From: Methylobacterium sp.
GTDB taxonomy: Bacteria > Pseudomonadota > Alphaproteobacteria > Rhizobiales > Beijerinckiaceae
Direction: 5' to 3'
Length of the DNA: 50,130 nucleotides
Assembly: GCF_019750675.1 (NCBI RefSeq)
Contig: NZ_JAIEOF010000293.1
Coordinates: 1 to 50,130 of the forward strand
Part shown: positions 38,730 to 47,965 of the stretch, piece by piece
Layout of the letters: each line of letters begins with the position of its first letter
Numbering within the stretch: the first letter of the stretch is position 1
Notes under the pieces: generated by a model
The model's database searches: none
Told to the model about the DNA's origin: nothing
Seen by the model: the letters and a program-made list of their open reading frames with translations, nothing else
Position numbers and translations under genes: made by a program

Positions 38730-40424
38730 TCAGGGAGGGGGGGAATCGTCGCGCAGCGCCCGGCGCAGCACCTTGCCGACATTGGTCTTGGGCAGGGCGT
38801 CGTGGAAGACGACCCGGCGCGGCACCTTGTAGCCGGTGAGCTGCGAGCGCGCGAAGGTCCGCAGCGCGTCGGTGGTCATCGCCTCGTCCTTGCGCACCAC
38901 GTGGGCCACGACCATCTCGCCGGTCTCGTCGTTGACGGCCCCCACCACGGCGCATTCGAGCACGCCCGGATGGCTGGCGAGCACGTCCTCGATCTCGTTC
39001 GGATAGACGTTGAACCCCGAGACCAGGATCATGTCCTTCATCCGGTCGACGATGCGGACTTGCCCATCGGGGTTCAGCACCGCCACGTCGCCGGTGCGGA
39101 AGTAGCCGTCCGCCGTCGTCGCCCGGGCGGTCTCGTCCGGGCGCTTCCAGTAGCCGGCCATGACCTGGGGCCCGCGCACGCAGAGTTCGCCGGGCTCGCC
39201 GATCCCGACCGCCTGCCCGTCGAGCCCGCGCACCGAGACGTCGGTGGAGGGAAGGGGATAGCCGATGGTCCCGCTCCATTCGGGGAGGTCCGGCGGGTTG
39301 ACGCAGACCACCGGCGAGGTCTCGGACAGACCATAGCCCTCCACGATGGCGGAGCCGGTGATCGCCTTCCAGCGTTCGGCGACGGTGGCCTGCACCGCCA
39401 TGCCCCCCGCGATGACGAAGTCGAGGTTCGAGAAGTCGACCTCGTGGATCTTCGGGTGGTTGATGAGCAGGTTGAACAGGGTGTTCACCCCGGAGAAATG
39501 GGTGAAGCGCGTGCCCTTCAGCGTCTTGATGAAGCCGTCCGCGTCGCGCGGGTTGGCGATCAGCAGGCAGCAGCCGCCGACCTTCATGAAGAAGAAGAAG
39601 CAGCAGGTCAGCGCGAAGATGTGGTAGAGCGGCAGCGCCGTGACCATGACGCGCATCCGGCCGTCGTCCGCCGAGACGCGGAACCAGACCCGGCTCTGCT
39701 CGACATTGGCCATGATGTTGCGGTGGGTGAGCATCGCCGCCTTGGCGACCCCCGTCGTACCGCCGGTATATTGCAGGAACGCGAGGTCGTCCTGGCCGAC
39801 GGGCACGCGGACCTTGGGCTTGCCGGTACCCGCGCGGATCACCGCCTCGAAGCGGAGGGCGAGCCCGTCCGGAAACCGATAGGGCGGCACCGCCTTCTTG
39901 ATGTGGCGGGAGACCAGGGTGACCAGCCGCCCCTTCAGGCCGAGGCCGTCGCCGGGTCCGGCCAGGACGATGCGGTCGAGGGCGAGGTCCGGCAGGGCCT
40001 GCATCACCGTATGGGCGAAGTTCTCGAGGACGAAGAGGACGCGCGCGCCCGAATCATTCAGCTGCGCCGTCAGCTCGCGCGGGGTGTAGAGCGGGTTGAC
40101 GTTGACGACGGTGCAGCCGGCGAGCAGCACGCCGAAGATCGTGGCCGGATAGGCCGCCACGTTCGGCATCATGATCGCGACGCGGTCGCCCTTGGCGAGG
40201 CCCTGGCCGGCGAGCCAGGCAGCGACGGCTTCGGCGGATGCGCCGAGGGCCGCGTAGGAAACCTGGACGCCGAAACTCTCCAGGGCGGGACGTGGCGCCG
40301 GGCGCGCCATGCAGTCGTCGAACAGGTCGACCAGCGTGCCCAGGCGGTCGATGTCGAGGTCCGCCGGAATGCCCGGCGGATAAGCGGACAGCCACGGGCG
40401 CGCGGCGCTCCGGGTTTCGGCCAT
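38730..40424 (-). CDS. fadD: Long-chain fatty acid-CoA ligase (FadD type)
   Basis: A 564-residue acyl-CoA synthetase of the ANL superfamily that activates fatty acids with ATP and CoA for beta-oxidation or lipid synthesis. The AMP-binding P-loop-like YTGGTTGVAKAAMLTH, EGYGLSETSPVV, GYFRTGDVAVLNPDGQVRIV and the C-terminal catalytic Lys region (LPKTNVGKVLRR) are all present. The fatty acid-CoA ligase motif DRMKDMILVSGFNVYPNEIE favours medium or long chains. GGGAGG precedes the ATG at 40424. Alone on its transcript as far as seen; msrP lies 149 bases downstream on the same strand. Confidence 0.93.
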   Translation of the reverse strand: MAETRSAARPWLSAYPPGIPADLDIDRLGTLVDLFDDCMARPAPRPALESFGVQVSYAALGASAEAVAAWLAGQGLAKGDRVAIMMPNVAAYPATIFGVLLAGCTVVNVNPLYTPRELTAQLNDSGARVLFVLENFAHTVMQALPDLALDRIVLAGPGDGLGLKGRLVTLVSRHIKKAVPPYRFPDGLALRFEAVIRAGTGKPKVRVPVGQDDLAFLQYTGGTTGVAKAAMLTHRNIMANVEQSRVWFRVSADDGRMRVMVTALPLYHIFALTCCFFFFMKVGGCCLLIANPRDADGFIKTLKGTRFTHFSGVNTLFNLLINHPKIHEVDFSNLDFVIAGGMAVQATVAERWKAITGSAIVEGYGLSETSPVVCVNPPDLPEWSGTIGYPLPSTDVSVRGLDGQAVGIGEPGELCVRGPQVMAGYWKRPDETARATTADGYFRTGDVAVLNPDGQVRIVDRMKDMILVSGFNVYPNEIEDVLASHPGVLECAVVGAVNDETGEMVVAHVVRKDEAMTTDALRTFARSQLTGYKVPRRVVFHDALPKTNVGKVLRRALRDDSPPP

Positions 40425-40508
40425 GTCATCCTCCCTGTGATGTGACCCGGCGGCTTCCTGCCCCCTTAGTTCACATCTAAACCATCCTCGGCCATCCCGG
40501 CGGCCGGA

Positions 40509-41213
40509 TCAAGTCGCGGCGTGGAGACGGCGGGAACGATCCCGCCGCGTCGTCAGTCCGGTGCAACCCAAACGGGTGCAGGCGACGTGCGGCAGAAAGG
40601 CGATGGCCGCCAGGGCCACGGCCAACAGGGCGTCGCCCGCCGTCATCGACCGACGCGGCCAGATCCCGAAGCCCGCCGCATGCGCGAGGCCGAGGACCGC
40701 CAGGGCGAACCAGAGGGCGAGGGTGCGGACGAGCGCCTCGCCGAGGGCGCGCAGCCAGCGCCGGGGGCGCTGCGCCGTCCGGTTGCCGATCAGCAGGGCG
40801 CCGACGCCGAGTGCCGCGGCGAACACCATGGCGGCCAGCGCCGAGCCGAGGGCATAGGCCGCCGGCATCGCCTGCTGCGTGAGGAAGGCGGTGCCGCCGC
40901 TGGCGAAGGCGAGGCGCAGGGTCACGCCGCCGAAGGTGGGGTAGAGGCAGACCGCGAGGAACAGCGCGAGGGCGAGCGCCCCACCGACGAGGCGGCGGGG
41001 CCAGCCGGCCGGTCCCGGCCGGACGATGCGCAGACCGAGACAGGCGAGCCCGTAGACGATCGCGATCGCGAAGAGCGGATAGCGATCGAGGAAGAAGCCG
41101 TAGAACCGGGCGTCCAGTTCGGGCGGTAGGGCCCACCGCTGGTCGAAGCCCGTGGCGAACGCGAGGGCGACCGCCAGGATCGCGGCCGCCAGCGGGATCA
41201 CGGCCGCCAGCAT
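40509..41213 (-). CDS. Integral membrane protein of unknown function
   Basis: A 234-residue protein with about six membrane spans, first MLAAVIPLAAAILAVALAF and then four more hydrophobic stretches to about residue 210. The tail is Arg-rich. I recognise no family. The start lies five bases past the pepA stop, with GAGG upstream inside the pepA end, so it is the second gene of a pepA operon. It is not MsrQ by sequence, although msrP is near. Confidence 0.75.
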   Translation of the reverse strand: MLAAVIPLAAAILAVALAFATGFDQRWALPPELDARFYGFFLDRYPLFAIAIVYGLACLGLRIVRPGPAGWPRRLVGGALALALFLAVCLYPTFGGVTLRLAFASGGTAFLTQQAMPAAYALGSALAAMVFAAALGVGALLIGNRTAQRPRRWLRALGEALVRTLALWFALAVLGLAHAAGFGIWPRRSMTAGDALLAVALAAIAFLPHVACTRLGCTGLTTRRDRSRRLHAAT

Positions 41214-41218
41214 GCGGC

Positions 41219-42715
41219 TCAGGCCTCGTAGTGATCGCGCACCAGGCGGTCGAGCATGCGCACGCCCCAGCCCGCGCCCCAGCTCCGGTTGATCTCGCTC
41301 GCCGAGGAGGACATCGCGACGCCTGCGATGTCGAGGTGGGCCCAGGGCACGTCATTGACGTAGCGCTTCAGGAACGAGGCCGCGGTGGCCGCCCCGCCGT
41401 GACGGCCGCCGGTGTTCTTCATGTCGGCGAACTTCGAATCGATCGCCTTGTCGTAGGCCGGGATCAGCGGCATCCGCCACACGGCCTCGCCGGTCGCCTC
41501 GCCGGCCGCCGTGATCTTGGCCGAGAGGGCGTCGTCGTTGGAGAACATGCCGGCGATGTCCTGGCCCAGGGCCACGATGATGGCGCCCGTCAGGGTGGCG
41601 AGATCGATCATGAACTTCGGCTTGTAGGCGCTCTGGACGTGCCAGAGCACGTCGGCGAGGACGAGGCGCCCTTCCGCGTCGGTGTTGATGATCTCGATGG
41701 TCTGGCCCGACATCGAGGTGACGATGTCGCTCGGCCGCATGGCGTTGCCGTCCGGCATGTTCTCGACGATGCCGATGGCGCCCACCACGTTGACCTTCGC
41801 CTTGCGGCTGGCCAGCGCGTGCAGCGTGCCGACGACGCAGGCCGCGCCGCCCATGTCGCCCTTCATGTCCTCCATGCCGCCGGCCGACTTGATCGAGACG
41901 CCGCCGGAATCGAAGCACACGCCCTTGCCGATGAAGGCGATGGGCGCCTCGTTCGGATCGGTGGCGCCGTTCCAGCGCATCACCACGACGCGGGCCTCGC
42001 GCGTCGAGCCCTGGGCCACGGCCAGCAGCGCGCCCATGCCCAGCGCCTCGAGCTTGCCCGGGCCGAGCACCTCGACCTCGACGCCGAGCGCCGTCAGCGC
42101 CTCGGCGCGGCGGGCGAACTCCTCCGGGTAGAGGACGTTCGGCGGCTCGTTGATGAGTTCGCGGGCCAGGATGACGCCGTCGGCGACGGCCTCGGACACC
42201 TTCGCGGCGGCCTCGGCGGCGGCGACGTCGGCCACCATCAGGGTCAGGGCGGTGCCCTTGGCGTCCTCGCCCTCGGGCTTCTTCTTGGTCTTGTAGCGGT
42301 CGAAGCTGTAGTGGCGCAGGCGGGCGCCGAGGGCGAAGTCGGCCGCGTTCGCGGCGGTGACGTCGAGGCCGGCGGCGATCAGCGCCACTCCGGCGCTGCG
42401 CCCGGAGACCTTGCCGGCGGTGAAGCCGCCCAGCGCCGGCCAGTCGATCTTGGCGCGGTCCTTCTCCGAGCCAAGACCGATGACGAGCAGACGGTCGGCC
42501 TCGAGGCCGGCCGGGGCGGGCAGCGCCAGGGCCGACAGGGACTTGCCCTTGAAGCGCTCGCTGGCCGCCGCGCGGGCCACGAGATCGGCCACCCCGCCGC
42601 CGATGGCCTGGGCGACCGCCGGGGCCAGGGCGAGATCGTCGCCGACGAAGAGGACGACGTCGCCCCGGCCCACCGGCCCCAGGGGCCCGAACGCGATCGT
42701 GATTCCGTCCGCCAT
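41219..42715 (-). CDS. pepA: Leucyl aminopeptidase
   Basis: A 498-residue M17 family zinc or manganese aminopeptidase that trims N-terminal residues of peptides. The N-terminal regulatory domain is followed by the catalytic domain with [26 protein letters not shown] and the signature [14 protein letters not shown]. Active-site residues Lys, Asp and Glu are present in these motifs. The length is normal. It is divergent from lptF, an arrangement conserved in many proteobacteria. PepA can also bind DNA in enteric bacteria; nothing here shows that role. Confidence 0.97.
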   Translation of the reverse strand: MADGITIAFGPLGPVGRGDVVLFVGDDLALAPAVAQAIGGGVADLVARAAASERFKGKSLSALALPAPAGLEADRLLVIGLGSEKDRAKIDWPALGGFTAGKVSGRSAGVALIAAGLDVTAANAADFALGARLRHYSFDRYKTKKKPEGEDAKGTALTLMVADVAAAEAAAKVSEAVADGVILARELINEPPNVLYPEEFARRAEALTALGVEVEVLGPGKLEALGMGALLAVAQGSTREARVVVMRWNGATDPNEAPIAFIGKGVCFDSGGVSIKSAGGMEDMKGDMGGAACVVGTLHALASRKAKVNVVGAIGIVENMPDGNAMRPSDIVTSMSGQTIEIINTDAEGRLVLADVLWHVQSAYKPKFMIDLATLTGAIIVALGQDIAGMFSNDDALSAKITAAGEATGEAVWRMPLIPAYDKAIDSKFADMKNTGGRHGGAATAASFLKRYVNDVPWAHLDIAGVAMSSSASEINRSWGAGWGVRMLDRLVRDHYEA

Positions 42716-42786
42716 GACGCTGCTTTCCGAGAATTTGGCTCGAACGATGGAATCCGTTCGATCGATGGTGCGCGAGAAATCGTGTG

Positions 42787-42818
42787 CGGAGCGGCACGCG
42801 CTGGGACGCGCCGCTCCG
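42787..42818. repeat. 9-bp inverted repeat in the pepA/lptF intergenic region
   Basis: CGGAGCGGC (42787-42795) pairs with GCCGCTCCG (42810-42818), and the loop itself contains CGCG pairs. It lies within the 290 bases between two divergent genes, near where both promoters must be, so it may be an operator or part of a leader. Confidence 0.45.
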
Positions 42819-43005
42819 AGGGCTTCTGTGTACCCGTTGAGGCAGAGAACGCAACGCGATCACGATGCCGCGAAACCGCCCGAATTGGCGCGCCCCGGTC
42901 GGAGTCGACCGCCGGGGGGTGGGCGGCTAGAGAGACGGACGGGGCGTCGACGCGCCCTGGCCGATGCGGGGGGCAATTCCGCATGACGCCGATCCACGAG
43001 AACCG

Positions 43006-44175
43006 ATGACGCAGATCGAGCGCTACATCTTCAGAATCGCGCTTGGGGCGTTCCTGGCCTGCCTGGTCGGCCTGACCGGCACGATCTGGGTGACTCAGGC
43101 CCTGCGCGAGCTCGACCTAATCACCGCCAAGGGCCAGACCCTGGTGATCTTCTTCCTGATCACGGGCCTGTCGCTGCCGACCCTGATCACCGTGATCGCG
43201 CCGGTGGCGCTGTTCATCGCGGTGGTCTACGCGCTCAACAAGCTCAACGGCGATTCCGAGCTCATCGTGATGTCGGCCGCCGGCATGCGACCCCGGCAGA
43301 TCCTGCGCCCCTTCCTCAGCCTCGGCCTCGCCGTCAGCCTCGCGGTGGCGTTCCTGACGATCCAGGTCATGCCGTCCTCGTTCCAGGAATTGCGGGACGT
43401 GCTCACCCGCGTGCGCGGCGACTTCATCGCCAACGTGGTCAAGGAAGGCCAGTTCACCAGTCTCGACAGCGGCATCACCTTCCACTTCCGCGAGCGCGGG
43501 CCCGGCGGGGCCCTGCTCGGCCTGTTCATCCAGGACAAGCGCGAGGCGGGCAAGTCGGTGGTCTACCTCGCCGAGCGCGGCCAGGCGATGGAGTATGGCG
43601 GCCAGAGCTACCTCGCCCTGCAGAAGGGCAGCATCCACCGGCAGCAGAAGGGCTCGCGCGACGCCTCGATCATCACCTTCGAGCGCTACACCGTCGATCT
43701 GGCCGCCTTCACGCCGCCGGATGCCGAGCTCGTCTACAAGCCGCGCGAGCGTGCCACGATGCAGCTCCTGTTCCCCGACACCAGCGAGACCTACTACCGG
43801 CAGCAGAAGGGCCGCTTCCGGGCGGAGCTGCACGACCGGCTCTCGTCCTGGCTCTACCCCCTCGCCCTCACCTTCATCGCCTTCGCGGCGCTCGGCGATC
43901 CGCGCACCACGCGCCAGGGACGCGGCCTCGCGGTGGCGGGCGCCGTGCTCGCCGTGGTGGTGGTGCGCATCGGGGGCTTCGCCGCCTCGAGTGCGGCCGC
44001 CCGCAGCCCGGGCGCGGTGGTGGCGGTCTACGCCGTGCCCCTCCTGGCGATCCTGATCTCGGCGGTGATGATCTTCAACGGCGCGGCGGTGCGGGCCTGG
44101 AACGCGCGGGTGGCCCGGGCGATGAGCGGGCTCGCGGGCCGCCTCGGCCGGCGTCCGCGCCTCGGCGTGCAGTGA
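43006..44175 (+). CDS. lptF: LPS export permease subunit LptF
   Basis: A 389-residue inner-membrane half of the LptB2FG transporter, which pulls lipopolysaccharide out of the inner membrane. It has the YjgP/YjgQ fold: transmembrane helices at both ends (RIALGAFLACLVGLTGTIWV, LPTLITVIAPVALFIAVVY at the start and three more at the end) around a periplasmic jellyroll. The coupling-type sequence NGDSELIVMSAAGMRPRQIL is characteristic. ATG 43006 overlaps the TGA of a tiny eight-codon frame that starts at 42983. lptG starts 16 bases after its stop. Confidence 0.95.
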   Translation: MTQIERYIFRIALGAFLACLVGLTGTIWVTQALRELDLITAKGQTLVIFFLITGLSLPTLITVIAPVALFIAVVYALNKLNGDSELIVMSAAGMRPRQILRPFLSLGLAVSLAVAFLTIQVMPSSFQELRDVLTRVRGDFIANVVKEGQFTSLDSGITFHFRERGPGGALLGLFIQDKREAGKSVVYLAERGQAMEYGGQSYLALQKGSIHRQQKGSRDASIITFERYTVDLAAFTPPDAELVYKPRERATMQLLFPDTSETYYRQQKGRFRAELHDRLSSWLYPLALTFIAFAALGDPRTTRQGRGLAVAGAVLAVVVVRIGGFAASSAAARSPGAVVAVYAVPLLAILISAVMIFNGAAVRAWNARVARAMSGLAGRLGRRPRLGVQ

Positions 44176-44191
44176 GGCGGAGCGCGCGGCC

Positions 44192-45280
44192 ATGCTGATC
44201 GGTGCCACCCTCGGCCGCTACTTCGCCATGCGCTTCGTGCGCACGATCCTCGGCGTGTTCCTCACGGTGTTCACCCTCGTCTACACCCTCGATTTCGTCG
44301 AGCTCCTGCGTCGCGCGGGGGATGCCGAGGGTGCGTCCACAGGTTTGATGGCGCAGCTCTCGCTCTACCGCACCCCGGCGGTGGCCGAGGGCGTGCTGCC
44401 CTTCGCGATCCTGTTCGGCTCGATGGCCACCCTGCTGCAGCTGTCGCGCAAGCTCGAACTCGTGGTGGCGCGCGCCGCCGGCATCTCGGCCTGGCAGTTC
44501 CTGCAGCCGGGTGCGTTCGTGGCGCTCGCGATCGGCGCCTTCACGGTGGGGGTCTACAATCCGGTCTCCGCGCTGATGAAGCAGCGCTCCACCGAGATCG
44601 AGGCCAAGATCTTCTCGCGGTCCACCAAGGCCAATTCCGGCAAGGACCTGTGGATCCGCCAGCGCGGCCTCGACGGACAGGCGATCCTGCGGGCCGACAC
44701 CGCCATCGAGGGCACGACCACCCTGGCGGGCGTCTCGGTCTTCACCTTCGACGATGCCGGCACCTTCACGGCGCAGATCGAGGCGGCGCGGGCGACCCTG
44801 CACGACGGCTACTGGGCGCTGAGCCAAGCCCGCGTGATGGCGCTGGGCGAGCCGGCGGAGAGCTACGACACCTACCTCATCGCCTCCACCCTGGTGCCCT
44901 CGCAGGTCCGGCAGCGCTTCACGCCGCCGGATTCCGTGCCTTTCTGGCAACTCCCCGAGACGATCTCGCGGTTCGAGCGGGCCGGCCTCGATGCCACCCG
45001 CTACCGGCTCCAGTACGACGTGCTGCTCGCCCGGCCGGTGCTGTTCCTCGCCATGGTGCTGGTGGCGGCCAGCGTTTCCTTAAGGTTCTTCCGCTTTGGT
45101 GGGGTGGGCAAGCTGGTGCTGGGCGGCGTGGCGGCGGGGTTCGTGCTGTATGTCGCCCGACAGGTGCTGGAAGGCCTCGGTGCCTCGGGAATCGTGACGC
45201 CGACGGTGGCGGCGTGGTTCCCGGCCGTGGTAGGGAGTCTCCTCGGTACGCTCACGCTTCTCTATCAGGAGGACGGCTGA
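44192..45280 (+). CDS. lptG: LPS export permease subunit LptG
   Basis: A 362-residue partner of LptF with the same YjgP/YjgQ topology: helices near residues 12-35, 60-80 and 95-118, a periplasmic domain, and three C-terminal helices. The hallmark QLSRKLELVVARAAGISAWQ, which contacts LptB, is present near residue 90. Its stop codon overlaps the lptD start (TGATG), so it is translationally coupled to the outer-membrane part of the same machine. The ATPase LptB and bridge proteins LptA and LptC are not in the window. Confidence 0.95.
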   Translation: MLIGATLGRYFAMRFVRTILGVFLTVFTLVYTLDFVELLRRAGDAEGASTGLMAQLSLYRTPAVAEGVLPFAILFGSMATLLQLSRKLELVVARAAGISAWQFLQPGAFVALAIGAFTVGVYNPVSALMKQRSTEIEAKIFSRSTKANSGKDLWIRQRGLDGQAILRADTAIEGTTTLAGVSVFTFDDAGTFTAQIEAARATLHDGYWALSQARVMALGEPAESYDTYLIASTLVPSQVRQRFTPPDSVPFWQLPETISRFERAGLDATRYRLQYDVLLARPVLFLAMVLVAASVSLRFFRFGGVGKLVLGGVAAGFVLYVARQVLEGLGASGIVTPTVAAWFPAVVGSLLGTLTLLYQEDG

Positions 45281-47931
45281 TGCCGGACTCCACGGTGGGG
45301 ACGGAGCGGGAACCTTGGCAGGAGTTGGGACTGGCGTTGCGTAGGGTCGCCGACATCGCGTTCGCCACGGGCTTCGTGGCCCTGGTCACGGTCGCCGCCC
45401 CCGCGGCGCTCGGCGGCGGAGCCCTGGCCCAGGGTGCGGCCGGCTCCGGCCAGAAGGCCGGCGCGGCCCAGAAGCCGGCCGAGCGCCTCCTCGTGGAGGC
45501 CGCCGAGCTCATCTACGACAACGACCGCAACACGGTGACGGCGCGGGGCAACGCGGAGCTGCATTACGGCGCCCGCACCCTGCAGGCCGACCGGGTGACC
45601 TACGACCGCAACGCGAGCCGCGTCTTCGCGGAGGGCAACGTGCGGCTGACCGAGGCCACGGGCGCCGTGCTCACCGGCGAGAAGATGGAGCTCACCGACG
45701 ACTTCCGGAGCGGCTTCATCGATGCCCTGCGGGTGCAGCAGACGGTGGAGCTGAACGGCCAGCCCGTGCGCACCCGGTTCTCGGCACCCCGCGCCGAGCG
45801 GATCGAGGGCGACACCACGAGCTTCGAGTACGGCACCTACACGGCCTGCGAGCCGTGCAAGAACAACCCGGAGACGCCGCCCCTCTGGCAGATCCGCGCC
45901 ACCAAGATCGTCCACAACAACGAGACCCACACCGTCGCGTTCGAGGAATCGACCCTCGAGATCGGCGGGATCCCGGTCGCCTACCTGCCGTATTTCGAGA
46001 CCGCCGACCCGACGGTGAAGCGCAAGACCGGCTTCCTGACGCCGCGCTTCCTCACCTCGACGGCGCTGGGCTCGGGAATCGCGACGCCGTTCTTCGTGAA
46101 CCTGGCGCCGAACTACGACCTCACCCTGTCACCGGCCTTCCTGAGCAACCAGGGCGTCCTCGGGCAGGCCGAGTTCCGGCACCGCCTCGAGACCGGCTCC
46201 TACAACCTGCGTCTGTCGGGCATCTTCCAGACCACGCCGAGCGCCTTCCTGCCCGGCCCCCTCGGGGCGGGCGACCGCGACTTTCGCGGCTCGATCGAGT
46301 CGAAGGGCCAGTTCTACATCAACGACCGCTGGCGCACCGGCTGGGACGTGGTCGGGGTGACCGACAAGTGGTTCCTCGACAACTACCGCATCCGCAACCA
46401 GAGCATCACCACGGACTACTTCCGTGAGGCGGTCTCGACGGCCTACCTGATCGGCCAGGGCGACCGCTCGTGGTTCGAGGCCCGGGGCTACTACTTCAAG
46501 GGCCTGTCGAGCTTCGACTGGCAGAAGGAGCAGCCCTTCGTCGCGCCGGTGATCGACTACGACAAGCGGATCAACGGTCCGGGCCAGCTCGGCGGCGAGG
46601 TCCGGTTCGAGGCGAACATCACCAGCCTCACCCGGCAGGCCACCGACTTCCAGGCGGTCCAGAGCCCCACGGGCTACCTGCTCCAGCCCACCATCAACGG
46701 CCGCACCTACAACCTCTACGAGACCTGCACGGTGTTCGAGCGGGGCCGCTGCGTCGTGCGCGGGTTGGCCGGCACCAACACGCGGGCCTCGGCGCAGCTC
46801 TCCTGGCGGCGGTCCTTCATCGACGACATGGGCCAGGTCTTCACGCCCTTCGCCTACCTGCGCACGGATGCGTTCTTCGTCGACCCGCGCAATTCCGGCT
46901 ACCAGAACGCCCTGGTCCAGAACATCGCCCGGCAGGACGCCGACTTCTCCGGCCGCGTGCTGCCGGCCGTCGGCATCGACTACCGCTATCCCTTCGTCAG
47001 CAATTTCGGGCCCTTGGGCGTCCACACGATCGAGCCGATCGCGCAGGTCATCGCGCGCCCGAGCGAGACCCGTATCGGCCGCCTGCCGAACGAGGACGCG
47101 CAGAGCCTGATCTTCGACGACACCTCGCTGTTCGAGTGGGACAAGTTCTCGGGCTACGACCGGGTCGAGGGCGGCGTGCGCACCAATCTCGGTGCCCAGT
47201 ACTCCGTGGTGACGCCGGCCGGCTGGTACGCGAACGCCATGTTCGGCGAGTCGATCCAGATCGCGGGCGTGAACTCGTTCCGCCGGGGCGACATCGCGAA
47301 TGTGGGCCTCGATTCGGGGTTGGAGAACCGCCGGTCGGACTTCGTCGGCCGGGTCCAGGTCTCGCCGAACCAGAACATCACCTTCATCACGCGCGGCCGT
47401 TTCGACCAGGCGGATCTCGGGGTGAACCGGATCGAGACCGGCGTGATCGCGCGGCTCGCGCCCTTCGCGCCGATCGACCTCTCGGCCTTCTATTCCTACT
47501 ACAAGGCGCAGCCGGCCCTCGGCTTCGCCAACCGCCGCGAGGGCCTGACCGCCTCGGCGACCTACCACGTGACGCCGAACTGGTTCGTCACGGGCTCGGC
47601 CCTCATCGACATGTCGCACTACCTCGACGTGCGCGACAATTTCAAAACCGCCTACGCCTCCTACCTCGCCAACCCGGTCGGCGACGCGCCGGTCTATTCC
47701 AACCCCGGGCGCTTCTACCTCTCCGGCATGAGCATCGGCGGCGGCTACCAGGACGAGTGCACCACGGTGTCGGTGAACTACATCGTCTCCCCCACCGCCG
47801 CCGCGCTCGGCACCAGCGAGCGCAACCGCACCGTGCTGCTGCGGCTCGAACTGAAGACCCTCGGCGAAGCCGATTTCCGCCAGAACCTCGGAACCGCGGT
47901 CACGGCCGACGGCATCTCGACCGTCCGTTGA
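45280..47931 (+). CDS. lptD: LPS assembly protein LptD
   Basis: An 883-residue outer-membrane beta-barrel that inserts lipopolysaccharide into the outer leaflet with LptE. An N-terminal segment with a hydrophobic signal (FATGFVALVTVAAPAALGGG) precedes an LptA-like jellyroll domain (LIYDNDRNTVTARGNAELHY). A long C-terminal barrel follows, with conserved LEIGGIPVAYLPYFETADPT and KTGFLTPRF. The signal begins about 30 residues in, after a polar stretch, so the true start might be internal. AGGAGG precedes the ATG, which overlaps the lptG stop. The barrel end lacks a terminal Phe (it reads ADGISTVR), which is unusual for an outer-membrane protein. No surA follows. Confidence 0.94.
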   Translation: MPDSTVGTEREPWQELGLALRRVADIAFATGFVALVTVAAPAALGGGALAQGAAGSGQKAGAAQKPAERLLVEAAELIYDNDRNTVTARGNAELHYGARTLQADRVTYDRNASRVFAEGNVRLTEATGAVLTGEKMELTDDFRSGFIDALRVQQTVELNGQPVRTRFSAPRAERIEGDTTSFEYGTYTACEPCKNNPETPPLWQIRATKIVHNNETHTVAFEESTLEIGGIPVAYLPYFETADPTVKRKTGFLTPRFLTSTALGSGIATPFFVNLAPNYDLTLSPAFLSNQGVLGQAEFRHRLETGSYNLRLSGIFQTTPSAFLPGPLGAGDRDFRGSIESKGQFYINDRWRTGWDVVGVTDKWFLDNYRIRNQSITTDYFREAVSTAYLIGQGDRSWFEARGYYFKGLSSFDWQKEQPFVAPVIDYDKRINGPGQLGGEVRFEANITSLTRQATDFQAVQSPTGYLLQPTINGRTYNLYETCTVFERGRCVVRGLAGTNTRASAQLSWRRSFIDDMGQVFTPFAYLRTDAFFVDPRNSGYQNALVQNIARQDADFSGRVLPAVGIDYRYPFVSNFGPLGVHTIEPIAQVIARPSETRIGRLPNEDAQSLIFDDTSLFEWDKFSGYDRVEGGVRTNLGAQYSVVTPAGWYANAMFGESIQIAGVNSFRRGDIANVGLDSGLENRRSDFVGRVQVSPNQNITFITRGRFDQADLGVNRIETGVIARLAPFAPIDLSAFYSYYKAQPALGFANRREGLTASATYHVTPNWFVTGSALIDMSHYLDVRDNFKTAYASYLANPVGDAPVYSNPGRFYLSGMSIGGGYQDECTTVSVNYIVSPTAAALGTSERNRTVLLRLELKTLGEADFRQNLGTAVTADGISTVR

Positions 47932-47965
47932 GGCGCCTTCGCGTTCCGGGACGAGGAAACCGGCG

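Noticed and set aside
40509-41213. Membrane protein considered as MsrQ
   Set aside because: It is next to pepA, not msrP, and lacks the family's recognisable heme-helix sequences.
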